Assembly: GCA_003535775.1 (NCBI GenBank)
Contig: DPYO01000132.1
Coordinates: 1,006-6,045, forward strand
Reading direction: 5' to 3'
Length of the DNA stretch: 5,040 nucleotides
Origin: Fidelibacterota bacterium
GTDB taxonomy: Bacteria > Fidelibacterota > Marinisomatia > Marinisomatales > UBA8229
How positions within the stretch are numbered: the stretch's first letter is position 1; each line of letters opens with the position of its first letter. The position numbers and the translations under genes are program-made. This document shows positions 1 through 5,040 of this stretch, piece after piece. The notes beneath the pieces were generated by a model that was not told the origin of the DNA, did no database searches, and saw only the letters and a program-made list of their open reading frames with translations.

Positions 1-231
1 AAAGAGTCCCATGCCTGGTTTGTACCGCAGGGAACAGAAATCATTTCCTGTGCCGGTAAGATTCATTCAGACCTGGCCCGTGGTTTTATAAAGGGCGATG
101 TAGTCAGTTATCAGGATTATTTACATCACCATAATTTTAATGAATGTAAAGCCAAAGGCGTTGCGAAAACTGTAGAAAAAAATTATGTCGTTCAACCTAA
201 TGAGATAATTGAAATCAGGTTTAATGTCTGA
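1..231 (+). CDS. ychF: C-terminal end of YchF-family ATPase (5' truncated)
   Basis: The window opens inside this gene. Frame 1 reads 76 codons to a TGA at 229-231. The visible residues match the C-terminal TGS-like (DUF933) domain of YchF/OLA1: an AW...GT segment near the start, the conserved AGKIHSDLARGFIKGDV block at about residues 18-34, then YQDY, and the hallmark ending V-x-P-N-E-I-I-E-IRFNV, which corresponds to E. coli YchF ending in HFRFNV. Known members are about 360 residues long, are cytosolic, hydrolyse ATP rather than GTP despite belonging to the Obg-like GTPase family, and bind ribosomes; they are linked to oxidative-stress response. The P-loop domain lies outside the window, so catalytic residues cannot be checked. 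The gene is separated by 269 bases or more from the pilus operon and is probably an unrelated neighbour on the same strand. Family assignment is strong from the C-terminal motifs alone. Confidence 0.9.
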   Translation, partial: KESHAWFVPQGTEIISCAGKIHSDLARGFIKGDVVSYQDYLHHHNFNECKAKGVAKTVEKNYVVQPNEIIEIRFNV

Positions 232-252
232 AAATTGAAACGTATTATTGTT

Positions 253-283
253 TTCTTTCTACTATGTAAAGAATGTTTTTTTT
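253..283 (+). terminator. Weak candidate intrinsic terminator after ychF
   Basis: A 6-base stem, TTCTTT at 253-258 pairing with AAAGAA at 268-273 across a 9-base loop, is followed two bases later by a run of eight T (276-283). Its position 22 bases after the ychF stop suits a terminator. The stem is short and almost all A-T, so it would be unstable, and the match could be chance in AT-rich DNA. Confidence 0.25.
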
Positions 284-313
284 CTGATTCAAGACATCAT
301 TTATTCTGAAAAA

Positions 314-359
314 TCTTATTTTCATTGATAGGGTGCATCCCAACTGCGGAAAAATAAGA
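314..359. repeat. Inverted repeat with a nested GC hairpin, ychF-pilin gap
   Basis: TCTTATTTT (314-322) and AAAATAAGA (351-359) are perfect 9-base inverted arms around a 28-base spacer. The spacer itself holds GGGTGCATCCC (331-341), which can form a 3-base G-C stem. This is the only G/C-rich patch in the gap. It could be an operator, an untranslated leader structure or chance; no known riboswitch consensus was recognised. Confidence 0.35.
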
Positions 360-367
360 AAATATTT

Positions 368-373
368 TATAAT
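368..373 (+). promoter_or_regulatory. Possible -10 box for the pilus operon
   Basis: An exact TATAAT lies about 145 bases upstream of the pilin ATG. No good TTGACA-like -35 box sits 16-18 bases before it (the bases at 345-350 are TGCGGA), and such hexamers arise easily in AT-rich sequence. A sigma-54 type GG/GC promoter, common for pilin genes in proteobacteria, was looked for in the gap and not seen. Treat as a weak candidate only. Confidence 0.2.
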
Positions 374-450
374 AACATTTAAATGAAAATAATAAGTAAA
401 AATCCCTCTTAACCCGTTTTTACTAGATGATTATTAAATTATGCATAGGA

Positions 451-478
451 GTTGATAATTCTTATTAACTTTATCAGC
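451..478 (+). other. Possible leader hairpin upstream of the pilin RBS
   Basis: GTTGATAA (451-458) can pair with TTATCAGC (471-478), giving an 8-base stem with one G-T pair and a 12-base loop. It ends 24 bases before the ribosome binding site of the pilin gene. If it is inside the transcript it could protect the 5' end or affect ribosome loading; the sequence gives no further proof. Confidence 0.3.
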
Positions 479-502
479 TAAAGGTAATCCACCAACTTAA
501 TT

Positions 503-509
503 GGAAGGA
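503..509 (+). promoter_or_regulatory. Ribosome binding site that sets the pilin start
   Basis: GGAAGGA lies 9 bases before the ATG at 519. It favours that ATG over the in-frame TTG at 501, which lies upstream of this site and would place the Shine-Dalgarno sequence inside the coding region. It is the only clear Shine-Dalgarno sequence in front of a gene in this window. Confidence 0.75.
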
Positions 510-518
510 AAAGCATAT

Positions 519-923
519 ATGCAGAAGCAAGATAAACAACGGAATGGCTTTACCATGATTGAAATTATGGTGGTCGTGGTCATTATCGCTATTCTGGCAG
601 CTTTCGCGGTGCCAATTTACATTGATTACGTTGAAAGCGCCCGCGCCTCGGAAGCAAAATCCGTTATAAGCAGTATCTCCAATGCATCCGTAATGTTCTA
701 TCAGTCTAATGGTGAATGGCCATCATCGGTGGATGATCTTGAACGTGCAGGACAATTGGACCTGGAGCTTTCCACCAAACTTAAATGGCAGTTTGAATTA
801 CAGCTGCCGGAATTAGTAACTGCTACCAGCACAGAGGAAATGGGTGGTGGTGCAGGAAAAGTCATCCAGTACAATAGAGAATTGGGGAAATACACAGGAT
901 ACGGAACACCAGAAGAAGAATAA
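519..923 (+). CDS. Type IV pilin (probable pilus fibre subunit)
   Basis: Predicted 134-residue prepilin. The leader is short and positively charged, MQKQDKQRNG, and ends in the Gly of the prepilin peptidase site. Mature Phe+1 is followed by TMIE, so the conserved Glu is at +5 (residue 15). A hydrophobic helix, about residues 11-33, serves as membrane anchor before assembly and fibre core afterwards. The helix runs on through ESARASEAKSVISSISNAS, followed by the YQSNGEWPSSVDDL segment (about 66-79) typical of small pilins and GspG-like pseudopilins. The protein has no cysteine, so the disulfide-bounded D-region of classical PilA is absent. The C-terminus is glycine-rich and ends in EEE. The ATG at 519 is preferred because of the GGAAGGA site and the 10-residue leader it gives. 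Being first in the operon, with the best ribosome site and small size, it could be the major pilin, but a minor or GspG-like role cannot be excluded. Confidence 0.92.
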   Translation: MQKQDKQRNGFTMIEIMVVVVIIAILAAFAVPIYIDYVESARASEAKSVISSISNASVMFYQSNGEWPSSVDDLERAGQLDLELSTKLKWQFELQLPELVTATSTEEMGGGAGKVIQYNRELGKYTGYGTPEEE

Positions 924-1988
924 ATGAATTCAACTGTAGATATCAACGAGTTGTTGAATTATGCTTTGGAGAGTGGTGCTTCTGACTTGCACCTGAGTGT
1001 GGGATCAAAACCGATGGTACGGATCGATGGAAGCATAAAACCTCTCAACTTAGATATATTAACTCGGGATTTAATGACATCTATCCTTCCCCAGGTTATG
1101 AACGCAGAACAAATTAAAAAGTTTGAACAGGAGAAGGAAATTGACTTTTCAACCAAACTGGATAACAAAGGACGTTTTCGGGTAAATTTCTTCAACCAGC
1201 TGAAAGGAATAGCTGGTGTTTTTAGAACAATCCCTGAGGTGATCCGCGGCTTTGAAGAATTGGGTATTCCACCAGTGTTAAAAGATTTAACTCTTATGGA
1301 TCATGGGCTCATTTTACTGACAGGACCTACTGGTTCAGGGAAAAGCACTACACTGGCAACTATGGTGAACTATATTAATGAAAATCGTGCCTGTCACATA
1401 ATCACGATAGAAGACCCTGTAGAGTATTTTCATTCATCTAAAGAAAGCCTTATAAACCAAAGGGAGCTGGGGACAAATACCCATAGTTTTTCCAATGCCC
1501 TTCGGGCTGCTTTGAGAGAAGATCCAGATGTAATATTAGTGGGAGAGATGCGGGACCTGGAAACAATTTCTCTGGCTCTTACTGCATCGGAGACTGGACA
1601 TCTGGTTATGTCAACCCTGCATACAGGAAGTGCCGTCAAAGCAATTGATCGTATTATTGATATGTATCCCGAAGGACAGAAAACTCAAATTAGGGCTATG
1701 ATGTCTGAAAGTTTGGAAGCGGTTATTGCCCAGAAACTGCTTCCTAGAAAAGATGGTGAAGGCCGTATTCCGGCGTGTGAGGTGCTGATCTCCTCCACCG
1801 CAGTACGAAACCTGATCCGTGAAGACCGGATTTACCAAATTCCTTCTTTGATTCAATCCGGCGGAACTGAAGGGATGCAGGCAATGGATCAGGACCTCCA
1901 GCGATTGGTTTCACAAGGATTGGTTGAACGATCTGTAGCCCAGGGGATTGCTGAAAATCCGAAACTATTTCAATCTAATATTCTGTAG
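924..1988 (+). CDS. pilT: Type IV pilus retraction ATPase PilT
   Basis: 354 residues, the usual PilT length. PilT is a cytoplasmic hexameric secretion ATPase that depolymerises the pilus at its base, pulling pilin back into the membrane and driving twitching motility and DNA uptake. The N-terminal PAS-like domain includes the SDLHLSVGSKP segment (about 20-30). The Walker A motif GPTGSGKST is at 134-142, the Asp box TIEDPVEY at 161-168, Walker B DPDVILVGEMRD at 200-211 with Glu208, and the His box HLVMSTLHT at 226-234. The C-terminal TAVRNLIRE at 292-300 matches the AIRNLIRE signature that separates PilT from PilB and GspE. All catalytic motifs look intact. The ATG directly abuts the TAA of the pilin gene and has no strong Shine-Dalgarno sequence, so translation is probably coupled. 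No PilB or PilC gene is present in the window. PilU is a less likely alternative. Confidence 0.97.
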   Translation: MNSTVDINELLNYALESGASDLHLSVGSKPMVRIDGSIKPLNLDILTRDLMTSILPQVMNAEQIKKFEQEKEIDFSTKLDNKGRFRVNFFNQLKGIAGVFRTIPEVIRGFEELGIPPVLKDLTLMDHGLILLTGPTGSGKSTTLATMVNYINENRACHIITIEDPVEYFHSSKESLINQRELGTNTHSFSNALRAALREDPDVILVGEMRDLETISLALTASETGHLVMSTLHTGSAVKAIDRIIDMYPEGQKTQIRAMMSESLEAVIAQKLLPRKDGEGRIPACEVLISSTAVRNLIREDRIYQIPSLIQSGGTEGMQAMDQDLQRLVSQGLVERSVAQGIAENPKLFQSNIL

Positions 1989-1996
1989 TCTGGTAA

Positions 1997-2545
1997 ATGT
2001 ATTTATCTTTGTATAAAAAACTTTTTTTGAAATTCAGGGAATTGAATAGAGAATCAAATCCGAAAGAAGATATTTATCATTTCACACCAGGTGTTTCTTC
2101 AGGTTTTACTTTTATCGAAGTGATGGTTGCCGTGGTGATCATATCTATCACAGCAATTGGAATAATGCATGGTACCGTGCATTCCAGAGGGATGTTGCGA
2201 TCCCTGGAACTCCGGGAGCGGGCTACGGAAGAACTGACCAACTACATGGAATACTGGCAAGGCCGGGTAGCTGATGATAGACTGAGTATGGTTGAGAAAG
2301 CTGGAGATAATCTCGGCAAACAGATTTACCTTGTGGGAAACAGCAATTCGAATTTAAAAGTCCCTGCCAAGCTGTATTATAATCTTGTAAAACAGAATTC
2401 CAAATATAATAGCCCCGTGTACAATGCTTATAAAATTAAAGTCTGGATAACTTGGCAAGACTATTTTCTTCAGGAAAACGATCCTTATTATGGAGATGTA
2501 GTTCACGAACGAATCTTAGAAACTGTGATGATAGCTTATAACTAA
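1997..2545 (+). CDS. Minor pilin, PilV/GspI-like
   Basis: 182 residues with a class III prepilin signal: GFTFIEVMVAVVIISITAIGIM, where Gly36 precedes the cleavage point, Phe37 is +1 and Glu41 is +5. The hydrophobic helix spans about residues 37-58. It resembles PilV of type IV pili and GspI of type II secretion, which share the FT-x-IEVM-x-A-x-x-I core and sit next to PilW/GspJ genes, as here. Such minor pilins help form the tip complex that starts pilus assembly. The rest, rich in aromatic residues toward the end, is likely the exported beta domain; no cysteines are present. The leader of 36 residues is unusually long. No in-frame ATG or GTG lies between the first codon and the cleavage site, only TTG codons at 2009, 2027 and 2042, none with a well-spaced Shine-Dalgarno sequence. 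It starts 8 bases after pilT. Assignment to V/I rests on the N-terminus and gene order. Confidence 0.85.
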   Translation: MYLSLYKKLFLKFRELNRESNPKEDIYHFTPGVSSGFTFIEVMVAVVIISITAIGIMHGTVHSRGMLRSLELRERATEELTNYMEYWQGRVADDRLSMVEKAGDNLGKQIYLVGNSNSNLKVPAKLYYNLVKQNSKYNSPVYNAYKIKVWITWQDYFLQENDPYYGDVVHERILETVMIAYN

Positions 2546-3138
2546 TGAAAAAATCACAAAAAATAAACGGGTTTACATTGGTGGAAATGAGCGCAACGAT
2601 CGTTGTCATTGGAATTATTGGGCTGGGTTTAATTATGACATTACGGACCACCTTTCTTCACTACAGCACCGATTATGTACGCCAGGAGATTCGTCAGTAT
2701 GGAAATATAGTAATGAGAGAGTTGAATGAAAAAATAAACAATGCTCAACAGGTTAGTTTTGGTGTCCATCAAAATGGTTTTGCACTTATTCGAATTTGGG
2801 ATAGCTCCTCCAATCCAGTTCCTTCGGAAACCATCAGAGCAAATAGTGATGAAGGGATATTGATTAATAATTCGCCTCTTATGGGAGGAACATTTCAGTT
2901 ACCCACAGTAGGCCGTTTCCGGGATAACGATCAGCACAGGGTGTCACTTATTGATTTTACATGGAGTCAAGAAACGGATCCAAGACCATCCTTGAACAAC
3001 TTTAACAATAATATGATAACAATAGAATTAACTATACAATTAGATAGCGATGTACTTACTGATGAAGAAACCGTAGCCGAAGAATTTTATTTTAGTAAAT
3101 CTGTGTTTGTAGCAAATAACTACATCCAAACACTATGA
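2545..3138 (+). CDS. Minor pilin, PilW/GspJ-like
   Basis: 197 residues. The leader MKKSQKING is short and basic, cleavage would follow Gly9, and mature FTLVE places Glu at +5 (residue 14). The hydrophobic helix covers about residues 10-32 and continues into a long amphipathic part ending near VMRELNEKINNAQQ (about 57-70). The rest looks like a beta-rich exported domain; the end contains EEFYFSKSVFVANN, a strand typical of the last sheet of PilW/GspJ-like proteins. No cysteines are present. In known systems PilW/GspJ binds the V/I and X/K subunits in the tip complex, which fits its place between a PilV-like and a PilX-like gene. Its ATG overlaps the previous stop by one base (TAATG) and no Shine-Dalgarno sequence is visible, pointing to translational coupling. 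Another class of minor pilin is possible, as the exported domain is not recognised on its own. Confidence 0.85.
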   Translation: MKKSQKINGFTLVEMSATIVVIGIIGLGLIMTLRTTFLHYSTDYVRQEIRQYGNIVMRELNEKINNAQQVSFGVHQNGFALIRIWDSSSNPVPSETIRANSDEGILINNSPLMGGTFQLPTVGRFRDNDQHRVSLIDFTWSQETDPRPSLNNFNNNMITIELTIQLDSDVLTDEETVAEEFYFSKSVFVANNYIQTL

Positions 3139-5040
3139 AAAAGAAGTTTCATAACAGTTCAGGTTCTGTTGCCCCACTTGCAATATTGTTTACATTTTTA
3201 AGTATGTTATTGATAGTTGCCTATTTGGGTCAAAGCTCTACGATAGCCTCAATGGAAAAATATCGGTTTGCCGAACTTCGGGCTCAATATGTTGCGGAAG
3301 CAGGGTTAAACCGTGAAGCGGTAGATTATTTGCCTTACCTAGATGCTGACACCACAGTCCTTGTAGGTAAGCAGGGAATGGAATTTGGAGAAGACCAGGA
3401 TGGAAATCCACTTGGCGTTTATAAAAATATTTCCTGTTATACCCAATTGATGGATGGTTCAACCCGCAAGGAATTTGTAGCAAAAAGCACAGGTGAAGTG
3501 ACTTATGCTTCCACAGTAGGATCGACGGTAACCGTGCAAAAAACTGTTTTTATGTCCATGGTTCCTTCCGGCTTTGAGGAATTCATGTATTTTACCAATG
3601 ATGAAGAGCCTTTTGGACCAAATCCATCGTCCTTTGTGAGTTTTGGAGATGGTGATGAACTGGAGGGACGTGTCCATACCAATAGCCCCTCGGTTACTTT
3701 TAGTGAATGGGGATGCCCTGAATTTACCGGTTCATTTACTGTCACTGAACCCATCTCCTATGAAGGAGATACATCCTGCCTGGAAGAGATGGAAGACGAA
3801 GACGGTGTTTCAATAATAGATACTGTTGAATCAATTATATTCCCGCCGGATAATTCTATCGGCATTTTGAAGGCAAATGCCACAAGGGTATTCACTGCTG
3901 ATGACATGATCACTTTTTCCCCTGCCCAGAAAGACACTCTCATTATGACCGAGATTGAATTTGATGAATCAGGTGGATTTTGGGCTACCCAGTGGTGGTA
4001 TCTGGTGCCACCGGTAGTAGAAGATGCCGGTACAAGTATAGGATTTTATTATGATAGTACCGATGCTGGATTCCCGCCTGTTGAGGTAAATTCTTTACGC
4101 CTTGTCCGTGACGACCCAAGTCTACCCGGCATTCAATATACTTTAGATGCCTATGTTCCAGGAAATGATTACAATCAAGCGCTTGCATTATTGGTGAGCT
4201 CTAATGATATTAACGGTAATCCTGCTGATGATATGAGCACATTTGCATCAGGTGATTTGGTGTCTATCGAATCAGAAGATACAGATAAGAAAGTTGAATT
4301 TACGATCCAAAGTCCGGTACCTCCTGGCGGTTTCCCCCCCGTATGGACATTACCGATTGATTTTTTTTCCCCTATAAGTTATGATGGCCCACCTGGCATC
4401 GGATTATTGGAGGATGAATCTGTCACTCTATCCCGCCAGGGGAGTTCTGGCACCCTAAATGCTGATGTTCCCTTTAATGAATATCAATATTTTCATAATC
4501 ATTCAGAGCCAACTGGGTTTGGTAATCCAGATGATAATACAATATGCCAGGCAAATGGTTTTCAGCATTTCGATTTTCGTTATTGGCTATGCATTAACCG
4601 CTATAATGTTGATGGCTGTTATGAGGATCTCAATGGAAATGGGGAATATGATGAAAACGATGATAAATCCTTTGTGCTGTTTCAACGAACTTTCTTTCCC
4701 TATTCAGGGCCTGAAGTTATCTATATTAAGGGAGGCCAGGTCTTGGTCCACGGTACTGTTAAGGGAGCCTACACTGTAGTGACAGATTATGCGACCGAAT
4801 ACCGCCGACATGATAATCCAAATATTGTTGATCAGATTTGGGGAAACATCTGGCTCATAGACGATATCAGATATGAAGATTCCAATACAAGTGGATATTA
4901 TTTGACAGATGGAGCAGTCATTCAACCTGAAGATGGCGGAACAGACAATGTTTTGGGTTTGGTAGCAGGGGGAAGTGTCATCCTTGCGAATACCACACCG
5001 AACGGAGCAAAGAATAGAGGTACCACTGGCCCAAATAATA
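3135..5040 (+). CDS. Large PilX/GspK-like pilus protein, 3' truncated
   Basis: The reading frame is open from the ATG at 3135, which overlaps the previous stop by four bases (ATGA), to the window edge: 635 complete codons and no stop. The N-terminus is PilX_N-like: basic leader, possible cleavage after Gly10, a hydrophobic helix at about 11-31, then RAQYVAEAGLNREA (49-62), the AAEAGL-type block that marks PilX-N proteins. Mature +5 is Leu15, not Glu; GspK-type tip pseudopilins also lack this Glu. The segment FEEFMYFTNDE (147-157) and LEGRVHTNSPSV (176-187) resemble DUF4900-type domains. An EF-hand-like loop lies at 498-509. The visible C-terminal part has three glycine-bounded strand-like blocks (about 527-551, 569-580 and 606-619) that may form a beta-helix. 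There are six cysteines (101, 194, 215, 471, 486, 495). The protein probably sits at the pilus tip and may act as an adhesin; that role is inferred. PilX-like identity is fairly secure, the domain names less so. Confidence 0.82.
   Translation, partial: MKKKFHNSSGSVAPLAILFTFLSMLLIVAYLGQSSTIASMEKYRFAELRAQYVAEAGLNREAVDYLPYLDADTTVLVGKQGMEFGEDQDGNPLGVYKNISCYTQLMDGSTRKEFVAKSTGEVTYASTVGSTVTVQKTVFMSMVPSGFEEFMYFTNDEEPFGPNPSSFVSFGDGDELEGRVHTNSPSVTFSEWGCPEFTGSFTVTEPISYEGDTSCLEEMEDEDGVSIIDTVESIIFPPDNSIGILKANATRVFTADDMITFSPAQKDTLIMTEIEFDESGGFWATQWWYLVPPVVEDAGTSIGFYYDSTDAGFPPVEVNSLRLVRDDPSLPGIQYTLDAYVPGNDYNQALALLVSSNDINGNPADDMSTFASGDLVSIESEDTDKKVEFTIQSPVPPGGFPPVWTLPIDFFSPISYDGPPGIGLLEDESVTLSRQGSSGTLNADVPFNEYQYFHNHSEPTGFGNPDDNTICQANGFQHFDFRYWLCINRYNVDGCYEDLNGNGEYDENDDKSFVLFQRTFFPYSGPEVIYIKGGQVLVHGTVKGAYTVVTDYATEYRRHDNPNIVDQIWGNIWLIDDIRYEDSNTSGYYLTDGAVIQPEDGGTDNVLGLVAGGSVILANTTPNGAKNRGTTGPNN
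4334..4372 (+). repeat. C7 and T8 homopolymer tracts inside the PilX-like gene
   Basis: Seven C (4334-4340) and eight T (4361-4368), the latter followed by four C, lie 20 bases apart in the coding sequence at about residues 400-413. The frame is intact across both. Tracts like these can slip during replication and shift the frame, and they are also frequent sites of sequencing error. Confidence 0.6.
4626..4661 (+). other. EF-hand-like calcium-binding loop in the PilX-like protein
   Basis: Residues 498-509 read DLNGNGEYDEND. They fit the 12-residue calcium loop pattern: D at 1, N at 3, N at 5, G at 6, an acidic residue at 9 and D at 12. This form (D-x-N-x-N-G) is seen in dockerin and thrombospondin type 3 loops and resembles the calcium loop of PilY1. 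C486 and C495 lie just before the loop and could brace it. Calcium binding is inferred from the pattern only. Confidence 0.65.

Noticed and set aside
1..500. Functional link between YchF and the pilus operon
   Set aside because: YchF is a broadly conserved housekeeping ATPase, separated here by a 269-base gap with a possible terminator. Adjacency alone does not support a shared role.
501..518. TTG at 501 as the start of the pilin gene, adding six residues
   Set aside because: The Shine-Dalgarno sequence GGAAGGA lies at 503-509, after this codon, and is well placed for the ATG at 519. The shorter form also gives a typical 10-residue prepilin leader.
840..860. GGGAGK in the pilin as a P-loop nucleotide-binding motif
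   Set aside because: It sits in the C-terminal part of a 134-residue pilin with no Walker B or ATPase fold. It is a glycine-rich turn, not a Walker A motif.
1430..1856. Minus-strand open frames opposite pilT
   Set aside because: They lie opposite the Walker B, His-box and C-terminal regions of an intact PilT gene and are shadows of its codon use.
2036..2044. TTG at 2042 with AGGGA at 2036-2040 as the PilV-like start
   Set aside because: Only one base separates the purine run from the TTG, too close for a working Shine-Dalgarno sequence. The ATG at 1997 is kept, with the long leader flagged as odd.
3503..4188. Several minus-strand open frames opposite the PilX-like gene
   Set aside because: They are short, overlap one another in different frames, have no domain-like sequence, and face a continuous coding frame on the + strand.
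4459..4779. A 106-codon + strand open frame overlapping the PilX-like gene
   Set aside because: It is in another frame of a long continuous coding region with clear pilus-protein features. Its start has no supporting ribosome site and its translation shows no recognisable domain.

Overview
The window looks like a stretch of bacterial chromosome, fairly AT-rich, with every supported gene on the + strand. It starts with the last 76 codons of a YchF-type P-loop ATPase gene. A 269-base AT-rich gap (232-500) follows. From 519 to beyond the right edge runs a tightly packed type IV pilus operon. In order it encodes a 134-residue pilin, the retraction ATPase PilT, a PilV/GspI-like minor pilin, a PilW/GspJ-like minor pilin, and the first 635 residues of a very large PilX/GspK-like pilin-related protein that has no stop codon inside the window.

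Spacing is extreme throughout the operon. The pilT start follows the pilin stop with no base between. The next gap is 8 bases. The last two junctions overlap by 1 base (TAATG) and 4 bases (ATGA). Only the first gene has an obvious Shine-Dalgarno sequence (503-509), so translation of the later genes is probably coupled. The gap upstream of the pilin gene holds some AT-rich inverted repeats and one TATAAT match, but no promoter or terminator that can be called firmly.

Functionally, the pilin has the sequence features of a fibre subunit and PilT would power its retraction. The V-W-X-like trio has the same order as the pseudopilins GspI-GspJ-GspK of type II secretion, and as PilV-PilW-PilX of type IVa pili, where such proteins form a tip complex that primes assembly. 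The last protein has a PilX-like membrane helix without Glu at +5 and a large exported domain. That domain carries a VHTN segment like that of DUF4900-type proteins, an EF-hand-like calcium loop, and a glycine-rich C-terminal part that may be a beta-helix. It could be the tip or adhesin subunit, replacing the separate PilY1 of proteobacteria. That role is inferred.

The organism cannot be fixed from this window. The lack of Shine-Dalgarno sites inside the operon, the AT-rich base use and the large PilX-plus-DUF4900-like protein fit an FCB-group bacterium such as Marinimicrobia or relatives. This is a weak inference from general resemblance. Nothing mobile, no RNA gene and no CRISPR array was seen.
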